From the NCBI GenBank assembly GCA_026874595.1, contig CM049315.1, positions 19,987,664 to 20,051,663 on the forward strand: 64,000 nt of DNA, in the 5' to 3' direction. Shown in pieces: positions 51,644 through 64,000 of the stretch (position 1 is its first letter; each line of letters opens with the position of its first letter). The stretch is from Sipunculus nudus. Taxonomy: Eukaryota; Annelida; Sipuncula; Golfingiida; Sipunculidae. The position numbers were made by a program, and so were the translations under genes. The notes below the pieces were generated by a model. The model was not told the DNA's origin. It searched no databases and saw only the letters and a list, made by a program, of their open reading frames with translations.

Positions 51644-51826
51644 CTTCTAGGATAAAAGTGCTCGATACATAAAGTAGAGCTGCTATAAGTTCATAAAAAT
51701 GCATCAACACAATAATGCCACTACCTGCGGTGCCATTCTAGGATCAAAGTGCTCGATACATAAATTAGAACTGCTATAAGTTCATAAAAATGCATCAATG
51801 CAATAATGTCACTACCCGCAGGTTTC
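51644..51826. repeat. 91-bp tandem duplication
   Basis: Two copies starting at TTCTAGGATAAAAGTGCTCG (51645) and TTCTAGGATCAAAGTGCTCG (51736), differing at only a few positions. Confidence 0.9.
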
Positions 51827-52059
51827 GTGGCCACTGCGTGGCACTCATCAGGTGACTGAATGGTGTTTGGTTTGTGTTTTTTCAGGTATGGGCGCGTATG
51901 CGAGATTAGAAAACAAGCCAACCGTGTAATATATTTATAATTCTTTTTCACCTCACTGCGGTCCCTTAAATTCCATAAACATTTACTTTAGAGCTAAGAA
52001 TCTGTTTGAAACAAACACATTTCTCAAACATGTACCGTGTCTTTATACATGTACCACCC

Positions 52060-52061
<2 letters not shown>

Positions 52062-52111
<50 letters not shown>

Positions 52112-52117
52112 GGGGGG
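52062..52117. repeat. (GA)n microsatellite followed by poly-G
   Basis: About 39 bp of GA dinucleotides run directly into 17 G. Repeat-encoded RE/SL frames on both strands are not genes. Confidence 0.95.
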
Positions 52118-52645
52118 TGGAGGGTGGTGTAATGAATCTTGCTGTGACTTGTGATCGAATTTCCCAATTCGGCCGTTCTCCACCCAAAGACCCCTAGCAA
52201 AGATCTATGCATCAAGGTCTGGCCTCTATCCAGTCACTAAATGGATACTGCTCACGGAACACAGTGAAACTAGAGCTGCCTATCATTAAAAAACATGTTG
52301 TGTAAAATCAACGGAGAGGAGCACAAGGATGTAAAAAAGCTGATTTAGGATTAGACTAGCTTTGGGAATATCAGAGGATAGACATGCTAAAATGGATATG
52401 TGTTTCCCGAATTTGTCCTCTTTTGCCTCCATATCTTCCTTCTTTGCCACTGGCCTCCTTTAATTTCCACCCACATTTAAATTACTGGATTTGAAGAGCT
52501 GGTTCGGGGCTAAGCTTTGAGTCAGGAAAATTGTTTCATTCTTCTTACAGCTGATAACATTGGAGTCGTCTGCTTGCCAATTACTACCACCTTCAGATGG
52601 AATAAGGAGTGGAACAGCAAACAATTGAATTAAATTTTCACTCAC

Positions 52646-52812
52646 CTTGCATACTTTGTCTGTCTGTGTCCCACTGGTTCGCACTTGGTGGAGCACATGG
52701 TCACCAAGGTCAAGGACAGAATCACGACCAGTGGTAATATTCCAAGCATTGTAAACGATTCGTGTAGAATTGACGAATGTTGCTGAGATTACCAGATCAT
52801 CCCCACAGATAT
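52646..52812 (-). CDS. Unidentified internal exon, probably of an extracellular glycoprotein
   Basis: This reads as a 167-bp exon: pyrimidine-rich acceptor (TTTATTTCAG) at 52813, an unbroken frame of 55 codons after two bases of a split codon, and a near-consensus donor (AAG|GTGAGTGAA) at 52645. The translation includes ICGDDLVISATFVNSTRIVY, NITTGRDSVLDLGDHVLHQV and DKVCK. It has alternating hydrophobic strands, two cysteines near the ends and two N-glycosylation sequons (NST, NIT), which suggests a secreted beta-rich domain. I do not recognise the family. The frame stays open for another 61 codons past the donor, so this could instead be the 3' part of a larger exon. No partner exons were identified within several kb. 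Base composition is more even than in the surroundings, which supports coding. Product unknown; the exon call is moderate. Confidence 0.5.
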
Positions 52813-55800
52813 CTGAAATAAATGAACACCTTTGTACAGGTACCTGTGTACATACCATGGCTTCAACTTGGCTCTAACCCGATGATTGATACCCTTTTAC
52901 TAACGGAATGACATCCTGCATGAGAGGATTTCATCTTCCGTGTGGGTGATTTCAATATGGATGTGATGAAGGCCTACAGACGCCTTCAAAAGCTTACTGT
53001 CATGGTGTATGTCATACAGTTGTTGATACGGCATTTTACCAACCGAGGGGCCAATGAATTAATGTCGTATTTACATTTAGTTATGAAAATATGTAATTTC
53101 GAGATTTGAGTGCCCTTTCAAACCACAGAACACGACCTTTGCCTGGCCATTTATTCGCACCAAATCACCATCATGGCTGACTCATCAAACAGGATTAGTA
53201 GACGAGGCGGATAAAAGTTCGCGAATGGTCCTACCGATGAATAAATAGACCTTTACTTTATTAACTTGGTTATAATAATGATAATAACAATAATGATAAT
53301 AATAATATTATTATTATTAAAATAAATATATTGATATGTTTTAATAGACCCTTTATTAACTAGCTGGACTGATAAATGATTAAAATAATAAAAATAATAA
53401 TATAGAATCGCATAGAAACCCCATAAAATGTTGTTTTCAACTTTTTCAAATAAAATCCTTTCAAATCCTCTTGATATTTTCTTGGGCAGAAATAAAGCTA
53501 CTCGATCTACTTACGCTTCAGGTCTTATTTTTTTAGTCATTAGATATTTTGTTTAACCCAGCTGGATTCCCCTGCTGCGTCCTTGGGGGTATATGGAACA
53601 TTTAGAGTGTACAACTATTCAAAGTCGTTGGCATTTATTTCTGAAAGGTCAGCCAATACTAGAGAGAGAAGTCTAAATGAAATTTTCAAACTTAGCGTGA
53701 CAGCGTCAAAACAACTTTCCTGCTTCCGTTAGATAACTATATCTCGAAGCCCGAAGGGTCTCCTCAGTACTCCCTTTTTGTCTTGGAGGTCTGCACTCAC
53801 TGTAAAAAAGTGTTGTTTTCAGGACTCTTAACTTCAGATGACCGACGTTGATCTGACTGAAAGACATGTTGTTATGAATGAACAGCCTCACATGGTGTAA
53901 CGTTATGTCATGTACTCCTGTTTTTCATAAGCTCTGCTCCCAGGAATATGGTGTGCTCATCAGTTATCACTTACAGCGAGGGCCAGCAGGTATTATATAT
54001 CTGTATTTTTATCCAAAAAGTGTTATTGATACTGACTTTTTAACGAATATGAATCAAGATATAGCCTTTTTGCTTAAAGTCGTGACATTTTGTCAGGGTT
54101 AACAATGTTTTTAGTTTAAACCTAGTGCACTTAAAATTGGATCTGAGCTAGAACCATACACGTGGGTGGAAATAGAACAGGTTGGGTCCGTTGGTGAACC
54201 TGGCATGGTTCAACTCATTCCATATCTCTGGGGAGAAGGAGAAAAGTGCAACCAACAGTTTCTTGGCCACGGCTTCGCAGAAATCCCCAAAATGACAAAT
54301 ACCCAATGGCAATCTCATCTTTGTCAGAGACAGACTCCCTTCGCAAGATCCTCCAGGGTTGTATTGACTCCGTAAAATTGGTCCTAGCCTTGGAGGGAAT
54401 ATCGGCTCGAAGATTTCGATGGTGATTTTATATTCCTGAGTCACTCCTACATCTGTCATTTTGCATCGTGGTAGTTTTTTTTTGCGTTAGAGCCCAACCA
54501 TTTGCAAATTATATCTTTCTTTGATATGCTTGTATGTCTTACGGATTTTTAATTGAGAGAATTTCTCTCTGAAAAAAAAAACAATTTCACCGTTAGCCGG
54601 TCCTATTTAACATGACATTCAACTGACAGTTTCGTCAACCTTCGTTACGTCTAAACCCTAAATTGAGCAGGGTTTATCATGATTAAACGCAATGTAATCG
54701 ACATTTGAACCTTTCACATTAAAGCAAAATATTTTTTATGAGTTGATAAATACTCAAAGTTTGTTCATTGGGTTACGAGTGACAGTTATTAATGAGATAA
54801 AAAAATCCAATAAATCAACTGGATTTATTTCATGAAATTAGCTTAATAGCCACACTTCAAGGCTAAATACTCTACGGATGGCCGCCATATTTAGCAGGGG
54901 ATACATCTTCCAGGGCCCTGTGGTCTAAAATGCTTCTCATTATGTCTCCAAACGCTGTGCAAAATTGTATGATTTTATAATAAAATCCACAGTTCCATCA
55001 CATATTTTCCTCACTAATTGCAGATGGGTAATTTTAAGGCCTCTTCTTTACATAGAACTGTACTCCATAAAGCCCTTATAGGCTTTTTTCCTCTTTGTTT
55101 AATAATTATTAATATGTTTATACTGTTATATAAAATCGGTTAAAAAATGATAAAAAGTCTCCATCACTCCGAACTACGCTGAGTCACAATAAATCATATT
55201 TCTGACTCTTATCCTAAAAGCCATAAAACGTGGTTTCTAGCCAAGGCATGTCAGACGTACATGAAAAAAGGGGCGGCAGCCATACAGGTGACGAATGAAT
55301 CTGTGACGTAAAGTATAATACCAAAATCATCATATGACTCGTAATATCGATTCCCCAGGTTTATTCGGTCAATTTGTATTATCACAATCCTTGTTCAGCT
55401 ATTTTATATATATTTACAGTTAATACATATTTTGGACTCGGTGCACGTCAGTCAGCTGCCGTTTCATATAACCGCCAAATGCTACCAAGTCAAGTGAGCA
55501 AAATTAGTATTCACCTTGTAGGCCACACCGAAAAATGTTCAACCGACCCTGGGACCAAAAATATGGCGAACACAATTTGTTTCCTATTAGTTGAGAAAAA
55601 TGTGATTATGTCCCACTTTCTGACAGGATATATAATATACAACAAATGTTTACCATTGAAATAGTCATATAAATGACATACTTTAAGCCATTTCAACGAT
55701 ACCTTTAGTAAGCAATGAAAACATTTCTTTAAAAGGATTAAAAATAAATGATTAGCAATAATAATAGTGAGGTTTTGGTGCCTCTTTTCTTATATATATT

Positions 55801-56175
55801 AACATATACCCGTTAGTATCGAATGATCTCAATCAAATGGTAGGAATTTAATCAAATAAGAAATCTTGCAGGGCTTGGTGTCTGCTGATACAGTCAGAGA
55901 ACAGAAACCAAAAAAAAAAAGAAAAAAAAAACAGATTGAGCCGGGGGGGGGGAGGCAACGGATGATTGACAGCGCGGCTCATGACCATGCTCTTGATAAA
56001 GCAAGTTAAGACTGATTTAACTCAGGTCACGTCATGAAAAATTAGTGCCTGAAATGTACAATCCAGCTGCCAATGACAGCTGGGTTTACCTGAAATGGAC
56101 ATGACTCTAGCGCACCTGGCAGCTGTGGCCTTCTGGATGAGGGTATGGCAGGCCAGCTCTAGGATATAAACTTTT
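52813..56175. other. No gene confidently recognised
   Basis: AT-rich DNA with an imperfect AAT/ATA tract around 53270-53330. A 103-codon minus-strand frame at 54459-54148 is open but also open on the other strand, and no family is recognised. Confidence 0.35.
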
Positions 56176-56189
56176 GTTACCATGGCAAC
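56176..56189. promoter_or_regulatory. RFX-type X-box palindrome
   Basis: GTTACCATGGCAAC matches the RFX X-box (GTTRCC, AT, GGYAAC). It sits in a stretch less AT-rich than its neighbourhood (56035-56220). No adjacent gene was identified. Confidence 0.35.
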
Positions 56190-57077
56190 AGCGCGTGCTT
56201 TACATGACACGGTTCTATGTTCCTTTGTTGTCTCTTGTTGTTAAGCCAGTATGACAGTACCCTCCACACCTGAGCATAATCATCTTCTGTTTCAGTCCAC
56301 AATACGGTACATTAAGCTTATGTTGACATTGATCGTGGCCTTATGTGAAATTAATGAATGGGATATGACACTGCTCGCTATGTACAAGCATATTTATTTC
56401 CTGTAACAACTCGTTGAGGTTTTGACAGGTTGTGTTAACCATTCAAGGTATGTAGTCCTGCTAAAGGGCTGGAGAGCTTTGAAGCATTTTAAATTTTTAA
56501 CAAGTCTCTTCTTTTAGCAGACAACATTGAGCATATTTAATATTTTACAAACCGTTTAAAGGTTTCGAGGTACCAAACAGAGGATTAAGAATGGAGGGCT
56601 TGCATGTCTATCAGAACCTTTCTAAAAAATACCTTATTTCGAACCTGTATACCAGTTCAGATCGTACCATTGTTATAAAATATTAATATTTTTTTATTAA
56701 TCAGGTTTTTGAATATGGTGTTTTGTTTCCTTTTACACACGCCCACCAACACACAAGCACTTCACTTTCTCTGTATCTCTCTCTCTCACACACACACATA
56801 TTATCCAATGTTTTCAATATGAAACATGACCTTGCATCCCCAAAGTGCCTGATGATCAACATACATGATTATTATTTATGATAAAAAGAAGAATATTGAC
56901 TGATAAACCTGAACAATTTGAAAATTGTGAAGCCAAAACTAAACAACCTTTCATGACTGTAAATATAGAACTGTTTCGCCGGTCATCGTTAAGATTTCTG
57001 GAATTTGTTGCTTAGCCTTAAAGTGTCACTTAGCCACCAGGCCACGCAAAATGCTAAATATTATAATATATCATAGT

Positions 57078-59511
<2,434 letters not shown>

Positions 59512-60260
59512 TGTTACAGAACCTAAAATAAACAGATCACGTATGCGTGATGAACACAAATTTTGTAATGGAGATAAAAAAATCAGATTCTGTAACACTA
59601 GGCAGCGTGAAATGTCTAGGGGAATAATAAAAGAAGTCAGTGGTTTTTTGTTTACAAATAACTATAATTTATTTCTAAAACAACCCTAACAATACAATAC
59701 ACTAAATCAATACAATTATACAGTAAAACAGCGTTATAGCAACAAGTCAATACAATCACACAGAAAGATAATGGTACAGTACCTCGATACCAACACCATC
59801 ACAACGATAAGTCTTTTGTATGTAAACTCTCGGAGAATGACAGTCCAGTGAAAATTTCTTGCAACAACACAGAGAGTAAACTGAAGTACAAATGTATAAA
59901 ATCCAGGAGAAATTTCTTGAAAATCTATAATTGCCGCATTCGTCGGATAAGGTCCTGCTCTGCTCTGCCCTCTGGTTCTAAAAAACAGCCCCTTTATATA
60001 CCTTCACACCTCAAGCCGGGAATTTTCCACTTCTCGAACAGTCTCTAAGGACCTTACTCAAAAGTAAACACGCGTTTCAGGAATTCTCTAGAAAGAACAG
60101 CGCTGTGTATCTCCACACACCAGGCTCATCACGTAACCCACGACCAGGCGTGAAAACTCGAGGCTCACATGACAACGAGAGTTCAACCAGTACGGATTAA
60201 ACATAAAATGTAACAACAGCACGAGTTACGCCCGTGTCACACAATAAAAAGAGCACCTGT

Positions 60261-60264
<4 letters not shown>
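59512..60264 (-). mobile_element. Solo LTR of the same retrotransposon family
   Basis: On the minus strand it starts TGTTACAGGTGCTC and ends GGTTCTGTAACA, 753 bp. It shares with 27209-27868 the promoter block (CCCGGCTTGAGGTG, TATATAAAGGGGCTG), the poly-A region, and the terminal block CACTGACTTCT ... GCATACGTGATCTGTT. No internal sequence follows either end, so it is a solo LTR left by recombination. ATAT flanks both sides, but the right flank is an AT microsatellite, so the target duplication is ambiguous. Confidence 0.88.
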
Positions 60265-60329
<65 letters not shown>

Positions 60330-60341
60330 TATATATATATA
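60265..60341. repeat. (AT)n microsatellite abutting the solo LTR
   Basis: About 77 bp of AT with a few interruptions (ATTT), starting at the base after the LTR end. Confidence 0.95.
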
Positions 60342-63300
60342 ATCATATATAAACGGTAAATCATTATTACTGATAAACCACATTTGTATTAACGAGAGAA
60401 CTAATGCCATTTACTTATCCATCTCCGTGCATTACATCGGCTTGATCCACGTCACTCTCATACAAACATTTAATCATTTATGTGGTGGGAATGTAACGCC
60501 GTCGTTCTCAGGTTACAAGCCCTCGCATTATGAAACAGTATCTTCGAAGGATTTACCAAATTCTGCTGAGATTGACTTACAAAAACTCTACCACGGTGAA
60601 AAGCCGCTCTATATGGAATTTAATATGCTAAAAGCTGCAACAATGGACTTGAGGAGGAACGACTGTAAATCGTGGCGAATGAAAGAGGAATGAAATAATA
60701 ACAATTCGTTTAACGAGGTGCCGTTTATCATATCGTGACTCAGCGTTTTTCCTAGACCCTTGTGTACACATAGGTTCTCCACTCTGATTGTATATGTGGA
60801 CTGAAAAACGAGAATATGCAGGGGCTAAAATGTTATAGTTAAATATTGCAGAGTAAATCTCCCTCTCTTTATCAATTAGCGTTTCTGTCTTCCTGTTGAT
60901 GTCTTAATATTTTGTTAGACTCCATAATGATATCTCTACGGTTTCTGCCACTGTATGTACGTTTTTTTTATCATTGTGTTGGGCCGAGCCATTGGTCCAG
61001 TAAACTTTGGCTTCCAGGAACATCATCCTACAACTGGACACCTTGTAAATTAATTAATCAATTAAATAAAAAGTCACTTTAAACGCATAATTCATTATTT
61101 AACTAATTATATCATTATCAGTTATCTAAAAAATTATTTCCCTTTCTTATAATATTCTTTATTTTATATAACTTTGATTATTGATTGTTTTATTAAGTTT
61201 CTTGTTTTCGTCATACATAATATAAAGACAATATAAATAATAAATACATTCACATGCAAATGTGATATTATCATGTTATCCTCCAACGTTTATAGCAATC
61301 GATACATCTGTTGACAGAACTGTTTGACCAATAACCCCGGGAGTCATCATATTATTGTTGGAAGGTTAGAGCAACACGTACAAATACACAGCGTTTATCC
61401 AATCCCAAGCCGGACGGCGCCGTTTGTCCATATCACAATCAACACAGGAAGTCTCATTTCCCTGTGAGCCGTGAGGTTCTCTTTATGTCTATTATTCAGC
61501 AGCACTGTAGAAGTTTATCAATAACACAAAAACATCTAGGTTAAACTTATGTCTTAATTGTTTATATAGATCAATTCAATTGGGTGCCAGTTCCAATATA
61601 CAACTGAGTAAATTTAACAAGTATATACTATTTAATTGTGTCTTGGGCTAGAACGTTCAACCATTTAAAATATAGCAGTGGTATCAAAAGGGAACATATC
61701 TGTCCAATATTTAAATTCGTTTAGGGAGGTAGGTTTTTTTAATAATGCATAAAATAACAAATTGAAAAAAAACTTGAACTACGGACTCACTAAAAATTAT
61801 TATGGCAAACAGTTCAAACAATTAAATCCAAGCTGCCTTCTATTTAATTGAAATGAAGGGACACTTCATTTCAAAATGAATATTGAATTTTGATACACTT
61901 CTGACGTTGCCAAACTTTCGTACATCGTTTACATTACAAGTTGGAAGATGTGGAGCTGGCTACGTTTTCTAGTGTCGTGAGGGACCTGAGCTTTTAACAT
62001 GGGTAGAGACGTCTGACTGGAGAGATGCAAAAAAATTAGACCACCTACACATTTTAATGATGAAAGTTGCAAGCCGCAAGGTGAAAAAAATCAGAAAATG
62101 AAACACGGGGTATATATATGAATCATTAACACATCTGTGGTTTGCCACACTGTACATGTGAATTTGGATGGACGGATACCTTATTTTAAAAAAGAAATCA
62201 GCAACATTCGATATTCGTATGTGAGTATTAAAGTATGTTTTGGTTGATTTGCGCTTCCTTGAAAATACTTTTTCTCCCCAAGAAGTGTGTTCTACTATAA
62301 TTATACTATATTTAGAAAAGTGTTGGTGTGTTACACATGGTATCCCCCGTTACATGAGCCTCTGTGTCTTTCGGGTGGGGGCGGGGGGGGGGGGGGGGGC
62401 GGGGTCGGGGGTAGTAAAACGAAAACCTGCCCCTCCCCAGCATTACGATTGTAAAGAATTTGCGCCCCTTGCCTCTTTAGACACTTCCGGTATCACCTGC
62501 AAACGAGGTGCTGGTCCTGCACTGCTCTCAATGGACTGTCAAACGTCCATGCTCAATCCAGAAGTCTTCCCCTGGGAAACGGGGCGCGTATAGGTCGGAC
62601 TGTTCGATGGCTAGTCAACGAGAACTCATATCGGATGGTTCCCTTGGCAAATTTTCATCCTATTCAGGGCTTCCGTCTCCCACACGCTTGGTACTTTCAT
62701 CTTTCTACAAGGTCCACAGTGACATGGATTGAGCATCCTCAGGCGAATGTCAAACGATTTTTCACAGATGTATTTCAAATGTAATTTTCAGGTGTTGGTT
62801 ATTTTCTTTCCATTTATATTTCCATCCCCAACGGATATCAGTTGCATTAGCCAAAAATTGATAATATTTAATATTAATATAATAATATATTAATATTAAT
62901 ATAAAAATTAGGTGATATGTAATATATTACTACTTAACTGAGAAAAAGCTTTTAGACAAAAAAATATTAACAAAAAATCCGGGTGTAAGGTTTCATTTGG
63001 CCTGGTGCACCCGAAATCAAAATTTGGTATGGCCACCTGTAGGATGACTATCTATCATGCGGTCAGGAAGAAACTAATAAAAAAAACTCCATATTTATCT
63101 CTTCACTGTGCCAACTGTGAACAATCAGCCCAACAATCTTTCAGAACTTTCACAAACATGGAATTGAGCACATATATTTTAACTCAGACACAACTAAAAG
63201 CTTCTCTCGATAAAGAATTTATGAATCATAAACATTTTATCGCGAGTTACATGGATATTTCTGTGACGTGTTATTTTTTATGAAGGTCACGCCGTGGTCA

Positions 63301-63514
63301 GCAGAGCAATCATAGCAGCGGGGGCACAGTACGGGATGTCGCCAATGTAGTGTTTTATGTGGATGCAGGATGAAAGTGATTGACTTAAATCCTTTCTGTT
63401 TGTTTGTCCACACAGTATCATTTTTAATACATTTAAAATGTTGGTAACATTGTTACAGACGAGCAAACAGATGAAAGACGTATAAGCTAAGAGGGCGGAA
63501 AACATCAAAGAAAA
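60342..63514. other. No gene recognised
   Basis: AT-rich DNA with a poly-G run (62383-62399). The following 62400-62760 is more GC-rich and could be an old repeat; its 117-codon frame runs through the poly-G and is not convincing. Confidence 0.35.
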
Positions 63515-64000
63515 CTAGAATACGGGTAGTCGACAAGCGACTACGTGTATCCGCCTAAATCAGAGTGGAACGGGTGAAGTGAGGCATGGATTGAGTGGCA
63601 AGGGGAAATAGAGTGTTGCATATTAGCATGGATGTCTGCAGCCAAATGGTGTATGTAGGTTGCCCCCCCCCCCCACCACAAAATCCAGAAAGCCGTCCAA
63701 GTTGTATACATATGCAAAATTTAAGGCAGATAAGTCAAACCACTACATGTATATGACTGAATTTAGCCCGTGGCAGACAAACAGATGGACGCTGAGCAAA
63801 AATGGTTGCAGGTGACGCCACCAGTTTTGCGTATGATAAAGAGCTATGTGAGAACTATACACATGCAAAACTTTGGCCCAATCGGTCAAACGGTTCCCAA
63901 GATATGAGCTTGGATGTCTGCTGCATAAACTAGAACGCAGGTTGCGCCACTTGTCATAAAATCAAGAGAGCTGTCGGGGATGTATAAACCTGCAAAATTT
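63515..64000 (-). mobile_element. Helitron-like element (copy 2, cut by window end)
   Basis: The inverted copy of 44160-44882 has its 3' end at 63515 (CTAG) with the hairpin stem 63526-63532 / 63538-63544 (GTAGTCG / CGACTAC). The body shows the same GTGGCGTCACCTGCAACC and GACATCCATGCTAATATGCA blocks. A poly-C run (63663-63674) interrupts it. The remainder lies beyond 64000. Confidence 0.65.

Noticed and set aside
54148-54459. 103-codon minus-strand frame
   Set aside because: An overlapping plus-strand frame is also open. There is no recognisable domain, and a strong internal acceptor-like site leads nowhere. Not enough to call a gene.
62240-62593. 117-codon plus-strand frame
   Set aside because: It crosses a poly-G run that would vary in length, and neither half resembles a protein family.

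Overview
The window reads as nuclear DNA of an animal, most likely a marine lophotrochozoan invertebrate (mollusc-like). It is AT-rich, has spliced genes with very long introns, and is crowded with small mobile elements, microsatellites and minisatellites. Nothing in it looks bacterial, organellar or viral-genomic. The clade is an inference from the type of Cys-loop receptor, the Ty3/Gypsy-like gag and the repeat style; no marker gene fixes it.

The one confidently identified host gene runs on the minus strand through the first 12.8 kb. Three consecutive exons (12831-12764, 8507-8281, 1908-1826) encode the middle of the extracellular domain of an anionic Cys-loop ligand-gated ion channel, of glycine receptor / glutamate-gated chloride channel type. 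Exon lengths of 68, 227 and 83 bp and intron phases 0, 2 and 1 match the ancient exon pattern of GABA-A/glycine receptor genes. The pore-forming exons lie beyond the left edge. Exons for the signal peptide and first segment were not found to the right.

Intron 4 (1909-8280) holds a 148-bp tandem array with a poly-A-tailed unit, and a 332-bp TTA-flanked MITE. Intron 3 (8508-12763) holds a telomere-like tandem repeat. The left-edge intron (1-1825) holds a GC-rich TIR element with a ~10-bp sequence period. Rightwards come a 5.5-kb inverted-repeat structure (13.1-18.7 kb), a 35-bp minisatellite (23.1-23.7 kb), a decayed Ty3/Gypsy-type LTR retrotransposon (27.2-28.9 kb) whose solo LTR sits inverted at 59.5-60.3 kb, a second MITE copy (32.4 kb), a tRNA-derived SINE (34.7 kb), a ~1-kb tandem duplication (38.3-40.3 kb), a hAT-like MITE and a foldback (40.9-41.4 kb), and two copies of a Helitron-like element (44.2-44.9 kb and 63.5 kb to the window end).

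Beyond the receptor, one well-spliced but unidentified exon (52812-52646, minus) and one possible small membrane-anchored reading frame (37528-37253, minus) are the only other coding candidates worth recording. Most other open frames are short and lie in repeats or random AT-rich DNA. No CRISPR array, rRNA or functional tRNA gene was recognised.
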